Shown here one piece after another: positions 1-8,135 of a DNA stretch of 27,481 nt. Source of the DNA: a virus; the IMG/VR virus record IMGVR_UViG_3300043640_000151, positions 1-27,481 of that record. The stretch is one strand, 5' to 3'. The number at the start of each line of letters is the position of its first letter. The first letter of the stretch is position 1. The notes beneath the pieces are model-generated. The model worked only from the letters and a program-made list of their open reading frames with translations, was not told the DNA's origin and did no database searches. The position numbers and the translations under genes are program-made.

Positions 1-1933
1 CGGCCACGCTGGCCAGGTCGGACTTCCCGCCCACATCGTAGATTTTGCTTTCAAGGTTGAAGATGGTAGAACCCAGTTTCGCGTGCTGGGCATCGTAACT
101 GTCCAGCGCCTTTTGCTGTTCCTTGGATAAGGTGCCGCCCGTCTCTTTTGTGCGCTTCAGCCGCATGTACTCGGTGCTGTTGCCGATCGATTCGCGTTGC
201 TGCCTCAATCCTTGCAGCTGGTCGATGAGCTGTGTTTTTTGCTTGGCAGCTTTTCCGGCCACTTCCTCTTTATCGCGCAGCTGCTTTTGCGCCTGCTTGT
301 CTCCGCCCGCCGCCTTCTCGCGCAGCGCCGTCAGGTCGGCCGCTTCCTGATCTTGCGCCAGTCTCGCGTCCGGATCTTCCTGAATGGATCTGTTGGCCAT
401 GCGATCGCCCGGCACGTTCGGCTTGGAGAGGGGACTTGATTGCCCTTCGCCGCCTTCGTTCGTGCTATGCAGTGGACCTTGATCCGCGCGCCCTTCGTCG
501 GCTGTCTTCGCCTCCATTGCCCTGGCTAATAACCGCCGCTGGCTGTTTGGCCCCAGGAGCGCCAATTCATGCTCTGGCACGCCCATGTAATGCGTGATAA
601 GTCCCACCTGGTCCGCGTCAAGTTCGCCCTTCAACGACCGAATATCGCCGGAATCATTCAGAGGCAGGTCCTGCCGCTTCATGGCGTTTTTTTGCGAGTC
701 CGGATTCAGCCCGGCCCGCAGGTAGGCTTCGCGCACGGGATCCGCTCCGGACTCCCTGGCAATGGCCAGGTCTTCCGGTTTGGTGAAGGTATTGCCAGCG
801 CGGTCGGTCACGGGTACAGGCGCATCGCCCACGGGATGTAACTCCTGCCCGGCATGGTCGGCTACCACGGAGTCGCGCCGGATTACGGGCTCCACGCCAC
901 CCTTGAATGCGTCGGCCGTGGATTTTCTTGCGGCTGCCTGCGCTGCCCGGTCCGCATCCGGCGCCAGCATTTGATAAATGCGATCAAGCGGGGAAGCATC
1001 GGAACCCGGCCGCATATGTCCGGAGATGTCATGCACCGCGTTATAGCCGCCCGTCTCGCGGTTGAATCGGGGAGCCCGTGCCCGCTGCCCAAGTACTGCC
1101 GCCAGCACGGCGCCCATTCCGCCAGACGTGCCCATCCGGGTCGGGTCCAAAAGATCCTGTGCGTGTTCGGCATGGCCATAATCCCGCAGCACCTGGTTTT
1201 CCTGTTGCGCGGCCGGAATGTCCAGCGCCAGGTTTGCGCCGGCGCCCTGCACCGTGCGCGGTATCAGTTTCCCGGCCGCTGCAAGTGGCAATGCAAACCC
1301 GGCTACATTTGCCGGATAACTGGCGATCGCCGCCTTGTCCGCCACATCCTTGGGAACGCCTGCAGCCTGCAATTGGTTCGTCGTGTTGAAGCCTTGGGTT
1401 GCGGCCATGTTGGCGCCTGACGGCACCTGTGACGCAAACTTGGCCAGGGCGTTTTGAATGACAGTGCGCCCGGCCTCGACAGCATCCGCCGCTTTTTTGC
1501 CGGGTCCGCCCATCACCATGTCCGGCACCATGCCGGCAATGTTGCCGCCGATATTCCCGACCATGCCAGGCCCGGTCAATTCTTCGGTTTTAGGATTGAT
1601 TGCGCTTCTCTGTGCGATTTGCTCCCAGGGCGCGACAAACCTGGATTTTTGGTACTCCAGGATGTCGGAATCAGGATTGCCGGTAATTTTGTTCTTGAGG
1701 TACTGGATACCCATCGCCGGCAACGCGGTCGTCATGACTCCAGCTTTTTGAGCCAGACTGGCCAGGGTGCCCTTCAGTCCGCGCTCTATCCCTTCGGCTG
1801 CCCCTACCTGGCGCCTTGGCGCTGGTGCCTGGTCTATGACATCCCATTCGCCTGGCGCAGCTGGTCCAGGCCCGCCGCGTGAGGGCATCGGCGCTATCGG
1901 CCTTTCCTCCATCACGTCCCAATCGCCGGCCAT
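1..1933 (-). CDS. Large ejection (internal virion) protein, N-terminal part, runs off left edge
   Basis: An uninterrupted minus-strand frame of 644 codons starts at ATG 1933 and is still open at base 1, so only the N-terminal part of a bigger protein is visible. The N-terminus repeats a W-D-V motif (DWDV near residue 3, EWDV near 30). Alanine/glycine-rich, weakly hydrophobic stretches lie around residues 110-240. The region from about residue 530 on is rich in charged residues and Gln and looks coiled-coil forming. The start directly follows the TAA of the upstream gene (no spacer). Its position at the end of the ejection block and its size fit the large internal virion proteins of T7-like phages (gp15/gp16), which form the DNA-ejection conduit. 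No lytic transglycosylase motif is visible in this part, so the role is inferred from context. Confidence 0.7.
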   Translation of the reverse strand, partial: MAGDWDVMEERPIAPMPSRGGPGPAAPGEWDVIDQAPAPRRQVGAAEGIERGLKGTLASLAQKAGVMTTALPAMGIQYLKNKITGNPDSDILEYQKSRFVAPWEQIAQRSAINPKTEELTGPGMVGNIGGNIAGMVPDMVMGGPGKKAADAVEAGRTVIQNALAKFASQVPSGANMAATQGFNTTNQLQAAGVPKDVADKAAIASYPANVAGFALPLAAAGKLIPRTVQGAGANLALDIPAAQQENQVLRDYGHAEHAQDLLDPTRMGTSGGMGAVLAAVLGQRARAPRFNRETGGYNAVHDISGHMRPGSDASPLDRIYQMLAPDADRAAQAAARKSTADAFKGGVEPVIRRDSVVADHAGQELHPVGDAPVPVTDRAGNTFTKPEDLAIARESGADPVREAYLRAGLNPDSQKNAMKRQDLPLNDSGDIRSLKGELDADQVGLITHYMGVPEHELALLGPNSQRRLLARAMEAKTADEGRADQGPLHSTNEGGEGQSSPLSKPNVPGDRMANRSIQEDPDARLAQDQEAADLTALREKAAGGDKQAQKQLRDKEEVAGKAAKQKTQLIDQLQGLRQQRESIGNSTEYMRLKRTKETGGTLSKEQQKALDSYDAQHAKLGSTIFNLESKIYDVGGKSDLASVA

Positions 1934-3208
1934 TTACTGCACCTGCACGGCTTCGCCGTTTTGGAGGGTCCAGGTCTGGCCATTGCCAAACTTGGTAATC
2001 GCATCTTCCTTCAGTTTTGCCCTTGCTTCCTGCGGCAGGCCTGTCTTGGGCGGACGGTTCCCGGTCGGTGCGGCCGTGCCGGATCCACCACCCCTTGGAA
2101 TGAACTTGGCGGAACTGAATGGCCCGGCAGAATCCTCAAATCCGTTCGGTGCTATTTCACCAATGGCTGCATCGACGGCGCCGAGAGGATTGCGGTGATG
2201 AGGGGACGCCGGATCGACGGCCATTTCGTAGGCACGCGACAGGACGGTTGCGCGCGTAACCGGGTCAACCCTTTTAAGATCCCCGCCGCCGATCTTGTCG
2301 GCCACATGGTTTTCCATCGAAACCGTCTCGGACTTGGAGAGCGGCTTAACCTTTTCCGCGCCGGCTCCGCCAGCCCCGCCTTTAGGCGCGAACATCTTGG
2401 GAGGCGCCACCGTCACGGCGCCAGTGCCCGTCACTTCTCCCAGGAAACGGGAAGTGGGCTTGCCGTCTACGTCCACGGTGACTGCCGGCCCGTAGTGGCC
2501 TTTCTGGATCTTGCTGGTTTCCGCCTTCGACTTGCCAGCTGATGCCGAGCTTGCGCCGGCCGCCGCGTTTTCCCGTCTTATCTTGGCAGTACCTACGGGA
2601 GTCGTCTCAAATTTTCCGGCCACCTGGTTGCTGTATTGCGTGCCATCGCTCACGCCATAGCGGGAATTGCCCTTGCTGGCGGACACGGCATCGCCAAACT
2701 TGTCGGCAGGCAAGGTGCCGGCTATCACGCGGCCGTAATCCTGCCCCTGCGCCCGCGTCGTCATGGCCTTGTAAATCTCATCCAGGCTCGTCTTGGGATC
2801 CGCCAGGAATTTAAGCCTGGCCAGGTTGCCTTGCGTTGCCGCTTCGGTATGCGCCGGCGTGATGTCCCCATATTCCGGTATCGGCCCTTCCGGCATTCCG
2901 CCGTTTTGCAAGTCGGTTGCCCGCCGGAAGACATCGCGCGGCAGGCCGGACACCAGCTGCCCCAATTCATTGCCGGCAGCAGGGGAAACGGCCTGGTTTT
3001 GCTGTTCCTCGCCGGCCGCCTTCGCAGCGAGGTAGCGCGCGTTGGCTTCGTCTTCGTCATTCTGTTGCTGCGTACGCTGGCGCCCGTAGCCTCCATAGCG
3101 CCCATAACCCTGCAACCGTCCAATGCCAGTCATGGACCGAGAAATGCTTTGCAGTCCCGCGCCGATTTGGGTAGCGGGACCGTAGGGGTTAGGTAGGGTA
3201 TTGGCCAT
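1934..3208 (-). CDS. Putative internal virion/ejection protein (424 aa)
   Basis: A 424-aa frame starting at ATG 3208 with an AAGGAA ribosome binding site about six bases upstream, nine bases after the preceding gene. The N-terminus is rich in Gly, Tyr and Arg (residues 30-45), followed by a Gln/Asn/Glu-rich stretch (45-75). The centre is low-complexity Ala/Gly/Ser (about 215-300). No catalytic motif is visible. It is directly followed by the large ejection protein and preceded by a 217-aa protein with a hydrophobic N-terminus. This low-complexity composition and position match structural ejection proteins of podoviruses, but I do not recognise the family. Confidence 0.7.
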   Translation of the reverse strand: MANTLPNPYGPATQIGAGLQSISRSMTGIGRLQGYGRYGGYGRQRTQQQNDEDEANARYLAAKAAGEEQQNQAVSPAAGNELGQLVSGLPRDVFRRATDLQNGGMPEGPIPEYGDITPAHTEAATQGNLARLKFLADPKTSLDEIYKAMTTRAQGQDYGRVIAGTLPADKFGDAVSASKGNSRYGVSDGTQYSNQVAGKFETTPVGTAKIRRENAAAGASSASAGKSKAETSKIQKGHYGPAVTVDVDGKPTSRFLGEVTGTGAVTVAPPKMFAPKGGAGGAGAEKVKPLSKSETVSMENHVADKIGGGDLKRVDPVTRATVLSRAYEMAVDPASPHHRNPLGAVDAAIGEIAPNGFEDSAGPFSSAKFIPRGGGSGTAAPTGNRPPKTGLPQEARAKLKEDAITKFGNGQTWTLQNGEAVQVQ

Positions 3209-3217
3209 GATTTCCTT

Positions 3218-3871
3218 TTATACCTTGGGGACTTTGCCGATGGGATTTGTCAGGAGCCCATAGCCAACACCGGCATCTGCTATGCCCCCCACGCCTTGCA
3301 GGATCGCCGCCATGTTATTGCCGGCCACCCCCGCCCCGGCCGCGCCCTGCAATTCCGTGCCCAGGACGCCGGTTGATCGAGACGACATGCCATTGAGTTG
3401 CTGGACCGTCTGCCCCAGGCGATTAAGCGCCAGGTTATTATCGAAGCCCATGCGCCCGTACGAGGAAACGTTGGCCAGGTTCTTGGCGTAATCCTTCCCC
3501 GTGGCCAATGCGCCGGCGAGTTGGCGTGACATGGAATCCGTCACTTCCTTGGGAGCCCCTGGATTCTGTGCCACGTACTCGGATCCCGTAGTCGCATCAG
3601 ACGGGGTAAGGTATTGCTGCACCTGGTCCGCCAGGGACTGTTGCTGCTTTACCTGTGAGCCTTTGTCGAACGTAGGCACGGCCGTATTGACCGCCGCCGT
3701 GCGTTGCTGGTCAATTTGCGCTTGCCTGACGCGCTCCGCATTCTGTGCGGCCGCCTGTTTCTGCTTGATTGCATTCTGGCTCACCATTGATGCGGCCGTG
3801 CCGCCTACCGAGGCAGCGGCAGAGACAGCGGCAGCGGCAGCCAGCCACGCGGGGATTTCGATTATGGGCAT
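3218..3871 (-). CDS. Putative internal virion protein with hydrophobic N-terminus (217 aa)
   Basis: A 217-aa protein. Residues 8-30 form an Ala-rich hydrophobic helix with small-residue spacing. A Gln/Ala-rich helical segment follows (about 33-60), and a second glycine/alanine-rich hydrophobic region lies near residues 170-205. The ATG at 3871 shares one base with the TAA of the upstream cupin gene. Size and composition resemble the small membrane-active ejection proteins of T7-like phages (gp14, about 196 aa), which insert in the host envelope during DNA entry. That link is by composition and position, not by a specific motif. Confidence 0.7.
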   Translation of the reverse strand: MPIIEIPAWLAAAAAVSAAASVGGTAASMVSQNAIKQKQAAAQNAERVRQAQIDQQRTAAVNTAVPTFDKGSQVKQQQSLADQVQQYLTPSDATTGSEYVAQNPGAPKEVTDSMSRQLAGALATGKDYAKNLANVSSYGRMGFDNNLALNRLGQTVQQLNGMSSRSTGVLGTELQGAAGAGVAGNNMAAILQGVGGIADAGVGYGLLTNPIGKVPKV

Positions 3872-4212
3872 TACTTTTCTCCTAAAACCAGGTTGACCAC
3901 GGCCGGCATATCCGTCGCTTCAACCAGGGATTCATCGACCTTGTTGGGATCGCGCTCGGTTGTCGAATGCACGCAATACCAGACGACCGGCGCCAGGGCG
4001 GTAATCTTGTGATGCTTGCCGGCAGGAATGACAATGCAGGCCGGCGCGTAATACCGATCCGTTTTTCGGTCCTCAATCTCAACCTCCACGGATCCACGCC
4101 CAAGAATGCTCAAATGCTCAAACTTGTGCCGGTGCGAAACAACGAATTGGCCGCGATCCAGGTGCATTTCTTTCGCGTAGACTTCCCCGCCAAAATGATG
4201 AGCAATTTTCAT
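3871..4212 (-). CDS. Cupin-domain protein (113 aa)
   Basis: A small single-domain cupin. A first metal motif is visible as H-R-H near residues 28-30 followed by E33 and H34. After a beta-rich stretch with a conserved glycine (ILGRG), a second motif P-A-G-K-H-H follows near residues 63-68. These are the ligands of the Cupin_2 family, which binds a divalent metal in a beta-barrel. The ATG overlaps the upstream TGA (ATGA) and its own TAA overlaps the next ATG, so it is embedded and translationally coupled inside the virion-ejection block. The substrate is unknown. It may be a structural beta-barrel recruited to the virion or a carbohydrate-binding or modifying protein. The fold call is firm, the role open. 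Confidence 0.8.
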   Translation of the reverse strand: MKIAHHFGGEVYAKEMHLDRGQFVVSHRHKFEHLSILGRGSVEVEIEDRKTDRYYAPACIVIPAGKHHKITALAPVVWYCVHSTTERDPNKVDESLVEATDMPAVVNLVLGEK

Positions 4213-5000
4213 CTGTTAGTAACCGTATGCACGGATCCGCCACTCGGAGCATAAGAAAGCGGATTCTGTTGGAACATCTGCCCGTACACGTTCGCTTGAG
4301 CATAATTCCCCGCCGTATTCGCATATTTTGCGAACATGTCCGCCAGGGGACTGTAGGCAGGCGGCTTGGAAAGTGCCGCAATGCGCGCGGATGTCTGCGA
4401 CGCCAGCGAGGACGAATCCGTACCGGAGTTGGCCAGGCCGATCAGGTCGGAGCGATTGCCTTCAACCGCCGATCGCTGCGTGTTGGCAAAGTCCAGGGCC
4501 TTGTCCGACAGGTCCGCCACGTTGCGCGTGTAATCGCGCTCCAGGTTCGCGGCTTGGGTCTGGTAGGCACTGCTTGCCGTCGAGGCGAATCGCGAAGGCA
4601 GCGCGCGCCTGGCCACGGCTATTTGCTGGTCCAGCTGCGGCTTTTGATAAGCCAGGTAAGCGTCGGCCACACTCTTGAAATACGCATCATCGAAACCCGG
4701 TGTGGCTGCCACGTCCTCAACTCCCGAATAAAGCGGGGTGCGCTGAGTCGGATTGTTTTTCATGAGGTAATCCTGTTGCGTCATGGGATCTTTTGTCAGC
4801 GGCACCGAAGCATTGCCTGACGCATCATAGTAAGTTTGCCCAGGGATAAAATCGGTCGTCGCGGCACCTGTCCCACGCTTGGATGCAGGCGCCCCGTCAA
4901 ACTGAGCATTAATCTGGTCGGTCGTTGCCTTGGTTTTTGCATTGCGCGCATTTTCATCCGCGCGGATGTCTGCCGCGCCACCATCTCCGCCACCGCCCAT
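4209..5000 (-). CDS. Putative internal virion protein (263 aa)
   Basis: A 263-aa protein starting with a glycine-rich tail (residues 1-9), followed by a charged segment and a helical, Ala/Ser/Gln/Asn-rich body (about 105-220). The C-terminus is Tyr/Asn/Gln-rich. The start ATG 5000 has an AAGGAGG ribosome binding site. The stop TGA overlaps the cupin start. Low-complexity composition and location after the gp13-like protein suggest a virion component of the ejection machinery (T7 gp14-like position). No enzymatic motif is visible. Confidence 0.7.
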   Translation of the reverse strand: MGGGGDGGAADIRADENARNAKTKATTDQINAQFDGAPASKRGTGAATTDFIPGQTYYDASGNASVPLTKDPMTQQDYLMKNNPTQRTPLYSGVEDVAATPGFDDAYFKSVADAYLAYQKPQLDQQIAVARRALPSRFASTASSAYQTQAANLERDYTRNVADLSDKALDFANTQRSAVEGNRSDLIGLANSGTDSSSLASQTSARIAALSKPPAYSPLADMFAKYANTAGNYAQANVYGQMFQQNPLSYAPSGGSVHTVTNR

Positions 5001-5009
5001 ACTGCCTCC

Positions 5010-5429
5010 TTAAATTTTGTATCGGACTACTTCGTACGCGCTGTAATAACCCAGCCGCTTGAACAGTTTCGCCATTGCCGAAGATCCGCTAGCCTGAAAA
5101 TGCGTTGCGCCGAATGACTTGGCGAAGCGCTGGATTTCAGGCGAGTGTTCCAGGAACAGCTCTTGCATTCTTTTTCCCGCCATGGCCATCACATTGAGCG
5201 CCGTGAGTTTCCTGTAGCGAATGACTTCCATTGCAAAGGCCATCACGACCACGCCGGCATCTTCAATGTAGGCAATCAGCGCGGATCCATTGACGGCCAT
5301 CAGCCACAGATCCTTGATTGCAAATTCAGGCTCCGCCGTCCGGTTAATCACCTTGACAAATAGCGGCTCGACCAGCTTCCATTTCGGCCCATACAGGTCT
5401 GGACGTTCGATAATCACCAGACGGGTCAT
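5010..5429 (-). CDS. GNAT-like virion protein, T7 gp13 position (139 aa)
   Basis: The start ATG at 5429 overlaps the TGA of the upstream nozzle gene (ATGA); the frame could be opened further upstream but would then run through that gene. The protein is 139 aa. The strand pattern (LIAYIEDAGVV, then a long amphipathic helix, then a strand and the C-terminal F-K-R-L-G-Y) looks like a degenerate GNAT acetyltransferase fold, with the Rossmann-like end typical of GNATs (KSFGA...LFKRLGYYSAYEVVRYKI read in two parts). T7 gp13 (about 138 aa) is likewise a small GNAT-like protein immediately after the nozzle gene gp12. Gene order and length therefore both support a gp13-like assembly or internal virion protein. 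The acetyl-CoA loop is not obvious, so catalysis is doubtful. Confidence 0.65.
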   Translation of the reverse strand: MTRLVIIERPDLYGPKWKLVEPLFVKVINRTAEPEFAIKDLWLMAVNGSALIAYIEDAGVVVMAFAMEVIRYRKLTALNVMAMAGKRMQELFLEHSPEIQRFAKSFGATHFQASGSSAMAKLFKRLGYYSAYEVVRYKI

Positions 5430-6844
5430 AGGTTCGTCTCCGCCCCATCGGTATGGACTGCAATTTGCGAGAGGCTTGCGGGTCCGGCGCCCCGGTGTGT
5501 CAGGACCGGTGCTATGTGGGTCGTGTGCGCGTTGACAGGTATCCCCTCTTCGGGAAAGCTCACGCCGTCGAGTGCCCCCAGGGCGACGAACTGCGTCTCG
5601 TCGTTCGGATCCACCAGCAGCTTGCAATCCCATTCCCCGGTTGCGGCAATGTCCATGCCCTTCACCACCTTGAACGTGCCAGGCTTGCCGCCAGAAAGGA
5701 ACGGCAGCCCGGCCGTCACCATTGTCAGGGGATCATAGGTATTGTTATCGGCTCCGCCATAGAGATAAACCGTATCTCCCGCGCGGCAGTAGACGCGATC
5801 ATTCAACGCGACCATATCGGTAAACACGACGCCTGGCTCATACCAGGACCAGGCCGCGATTTTCTTGGACGGGAAGAAGGTAAAGACGAAAAGCCGCGAA
5901 CCGACCGCCAGCATGAAACGCCCGTCAACCGGCTCAATCACGGCCACGGCATTCTGCACGGTGACATCCTCCAGCGTGTCGATCCACTCGCGTATCAGGG
6001 AGTCGATAGGCGTGCCCACATCGTTCACCCCGGCCGTATTGCTGCCAGTTCGGGTACGCAGCGATCGCACGCCGCTGTCCGACAGGTAGAAGCAATCCAC
6101 ATCCCCGAAGCCGATCACGGAACGCGGTGCCCTTGTCCCTGTTTCCGGTATGGTCTGGAAAGGCGCGTTTTGCGCGTCGTCGTCGGCCATTGCCCATATT
6201 TGCACGATGCGACGGGAGAAGACGGCGAGGTAGTTTTGAAAAATCCCCTGGCCCGTCACCACGTCAGATCCGGATTGATGCGTAGACATATTGATGAAGC
6301 CGCTGCCGGCTTGCGTGCTATCGAATGTCGTCGGCGTATCGAGTTCCGAGAACCATTCGACGGACCGCACGGGAGAGTAGACCTTCCGCTTGTGCGTTTT
6401 GACAATCGATCCGTACCCCGTGGGCTTGGTGCCGCCATCATCCCAATCCGAGACTTCCACGGCATTGTAGAAATGCCGTATATCGCCATTGTCGAATTGT
6501 GCGATCGCATAAATAAAACCGTTATAAAGATCCCACGACAGAATGACGAGCAACGTGCGCGTCGCATCCGTTGGATGCTGCAACCGCTGATAGATCACAC
6601 CAGGCGGAATGCCACCCGGCGCCGGTGCGCTGCCAAACACGACCAGACCAGAGGCGACCTTGGCCAAACTCGCCGTGCCAGGCGGAAGCGAATAAGTGGC
6701 CACGAAGGCCTTGCGCTTCTCAAAGTCCCCGCCGCGCGACAGGTGCCCGTTGATCCCGCTCCAGAGCGATCCTGGCGGACCCACGTAGCGAGGCCTGGAT
6801 CGATCCACGCCGCCGCTGAAATTCTCTATGAGGACATATGCCAT
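5426..6844 (-). CDS. Tail nozzle / packaged-DNA stabilisation protein (472 aa)
   Basis: I chose ATG 6844 (ribosome binding site GGAGAT, seven bases upstream). The frame stays open upstream but only through the adaptor gene. The product is 472 aa of mostly beta structure with repeated short blades (for example Y-L-A-V-F near residue 205 and R-L-F-V-F-T-F-F near 348, with W-S-W-Y-E near 365), as expected for a propeller. P22 gp10 (472 aa) and T7 gp12 are the equivalent proteins: they extend the short tail below the adaptor and keep packaged DNA in. It sits directly after a gp11/gp4-like adaptor and before a gp13-like protein. The family assignment rests on order, length and secondary-structure pattern. 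Confidence 0.6.
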   Translation of the reverse strand: MAYVLIENFSGGVDRSRPRYVGPPGSLWSGINGHLSRGGDFEKRKAFVATYSLPPGTASLAKVASGLVVFGSAPAPGGIPPGVIYQRLQHPTDATRTLLVILSWDLYNGFIYAIAQFDNGDIRHFYNAVEVSDWDDGGTKPTGYGSIVKTHKRKVYSPVRSVEWFSELDTPTTFDSTQAGSGFINMSTHQSGSDVVTGQGIFQNYLAVFSRRIVQIWAMADDDAQNAPFQTIPETGTRAPRSVIGFGDVDCFYLSDSGVRSLRTRTGSNTAGVNDVGTPIDSLIREWIDTLEDVTVQNAVAVIEPVDGRFMLAVGSRLFVFTFFPSKKIAAWSWYEPGVVFTDMVALNDRVYCRAGDTVYLYGGADNNTYDPLTMVTAGLPFLSGGKPGTFKVVKGMDIAATGEWDCKLLVDPNDETQFVALGALDGVSFPEEGIPVNAHTTHIAPVLTHRGAGPASLSQIAVHTDGAETNL

Positions 6845-6848
6845 AGGG

Positions 6849-7574
6849 TTATCTCCGTATGTAGGTCGGGTAATAGGGAAACCGGCCGGCATTGGATCCG
6901 ACTCGGCCCTGGCCCATGACATATTTTGATTTGCTGGACAGGTTCGCACGCATGATTTGCTGGCGATCAGTTGCCGCCTGCCCCTTGGCGGCCGCCGCTT
7001 CCATGCGCTTCTGGCCAGCCAGGATTTCAGTCGATACGCGCAGTACCACGAGAATATCGTCCATATCCATGCGGTTTGTATCATCCACCAGCTGCTCAAC
7101 CTTGCGCTGCCCCTGGAAGGCAATCTGGTTTGTCCCGTTCTCCACGCCATTGCTGGCTGGCATTGGCCATACCTCAAACTGTTCGCCGCCTTCAAACGCC
7201 CAATTCAGCACCGGGTCGGAGCGCATGTCCGCATCCGAATCGTAGATGCTGCATTCCTCATAGCCGATACCGTACTGAAGCGGCACCCAGCCATTGCCCC
7301 ACCGCAACCAGGCCTTTTCAATCTTTAGCGGATTGAGCGCCACCGGCCAATCGTAGTAACGGCTGCCGGCCTGCAGCAGCTTCCTGGAGTCCGGCGACTC
7401 GCGCCGTATCTCAAGATGCTGCCAGTCGTATTCTTCCGCCAGGGTCGTGTAATGCCGGCGCACCAACTGCTTGATGTTTTCCAGGTGATCGAGGCTGCGG
7501 CTCGTATTCGTGGACATTCCGCACTCGCTGCGGACTTGCTGCACGACTTCCTGGAATGTCACGCGAAGGGCCAC
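6849..7574 (-). CDS. Head-tail adaptor, T7 gp11-like (241 aa)
   Basis: The likely start is GTG 7574, preceded by AAAGG at seven bases and two bases after the TAG of the upstream gene. The longer frame to 7721 would overlap that gene by about 145 bases. The protein begins with helices (TFQEVVQQVRSECG), then a segment with E-Y-D-W-Q-H-L near residues 54-60, a beta core, and a C-terminal helical Arg/Gln-rich tail. The W-rich D-W motif after an initial helix bundle is typical of podoviral adaptor (tail tubular protein A) proteins, which form the dodecamer between portal and nozzle. The gene directly downstream is nozzle-like, which supports this. Confidence 0.6.
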   Translation of the reverse strand: MALRVTFQEVVQQVRSECGMSTNTSRSLDHLENIKQLVRRHYTTLAEEYDWQHLEIRRESPDSRKLLQAGSRYYDWPVALNPLKIEKAWLRWGNGWVPLQYGIGYEECSIYDSDADMRSDPVLNWAFEGGEQFEVWPMPASNGVENGTNQIAFQGQRKVEQLVDDTNRMDMDDILVVLRVSTEILAGQKRMEAAAAKGQAATDRQQIMRANLSSKSKYVMGQGRVGSNAGRFPYYPTYIRR

Positions 7575-7576
7575 GG

Positions 7577-8059
7577 CTATACCTTTTCGGCCGCCAGGTC
7601 TGCCGATACCTTGGCTTCGGCCGCATCCCGCGCACGGGTAAATCGGGCCGCTTCTTCCTGTGCTTGCTGGCGATGCTGCCGGCGCACCGCATCCTGGCTC
7701 ATGTCCCTGAGCGCATTCCATTCGTCGAAGCCGTCCAGCGTCACGCCGAATACCCGTTCAACCAGCCTGACCCCAGGGCGCGGGTCAACATCCTTGCTAT
7801 ATTTCACGGCCAGCTTGAACAATTCCTCTTTTTCGTTAACCTCTTTTTCCCCCACTTCGCGCACTCTCACCGCGCCGGTTTCCCCGTGAATGGCGCGAAT
7901 GACGCGGATCTCTCCATTGGTGATTCCCGTTCGTTCCTGCGTGTGCAATATATCGCCGCCCAACCGCACTTCGCAGTCGTATAACTTGACAGTGGCCAGG
8001 CCGGATTCCACAGGCGGCTTGTCGTCGTTCAACAGGGTTGCTTTCTTGGGTGTGCCCAT
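7577..8059 (-). CDS. Hypothetical head-region protein (160 aa)
   Basis: A 160-aa protein with start ATG 8059 and a strong GGAG ribosome binding site seven bases upstream. The N-terminal half (about 20-75) is predicted beta-rich (ATVKLYDCEVRLGG, then NGEIRVIRAIHGETGAVRV). The C-terminal third is a long, highly charged Arg/Glu/Ala helix (about 115-155). It lies between the major capsid gene and the adaptor gene, where podoviruses often encode a decoration protein or a head-completion factor. I do not recognise the family, and no catalytic motif is visible. Confidence 0.65.
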   Translation of the reverse strand: MGTPKKATLLNDDKPPVESGLATVKLYDCEVRLGGDILHTQERTGITNGEIRVIRAIHGETGAVRVREVGEKEVNEKEELFKLAVKYSKDVDPRPGVRLVERVFGVTLDGFDEWNALRDMSQDAVRRQHRQQAQEEAARFTRARDAAEAKVSADLAAEKV

Positions 8060-8076
8060 CTTTCGCTCCTTCAGTT

Positions 8077-8122
8077 AAAAAATCCTGGACGGGCAGCACC
8101 TGGTTACAGCCAGGCACCGCCC
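8077..8122 (-). terminator. Hairpin with downstream T-tract after capsid gene
   Basis: On the minus strand, 8122 to 8091 folds into a 13-bp stem (three G-T wobbles) with a CTGTAA loop. It is followed eight bases later by six T residues (8082-8077). The eight-base gap makes it an atypical intrinsic terminator. It may act as a partial attenuator or as a 3' stabiliser of the capsid mRNA. Confidence 0.5.
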
Positions 8123-8135
8123 ATCTTGTTACCCC

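Noticed and set aside
5453-6919. Plus-strand open frame of 488 codons opposite the nozzle gene
   Set aside because: It is antisense to a minus-strand gene with a good ribosome binding site and exact overlaps with its neighbours. The translation is rich in His/Arg/Cys and has no domain pattern. It is a by-product of GC-rich codon usage.
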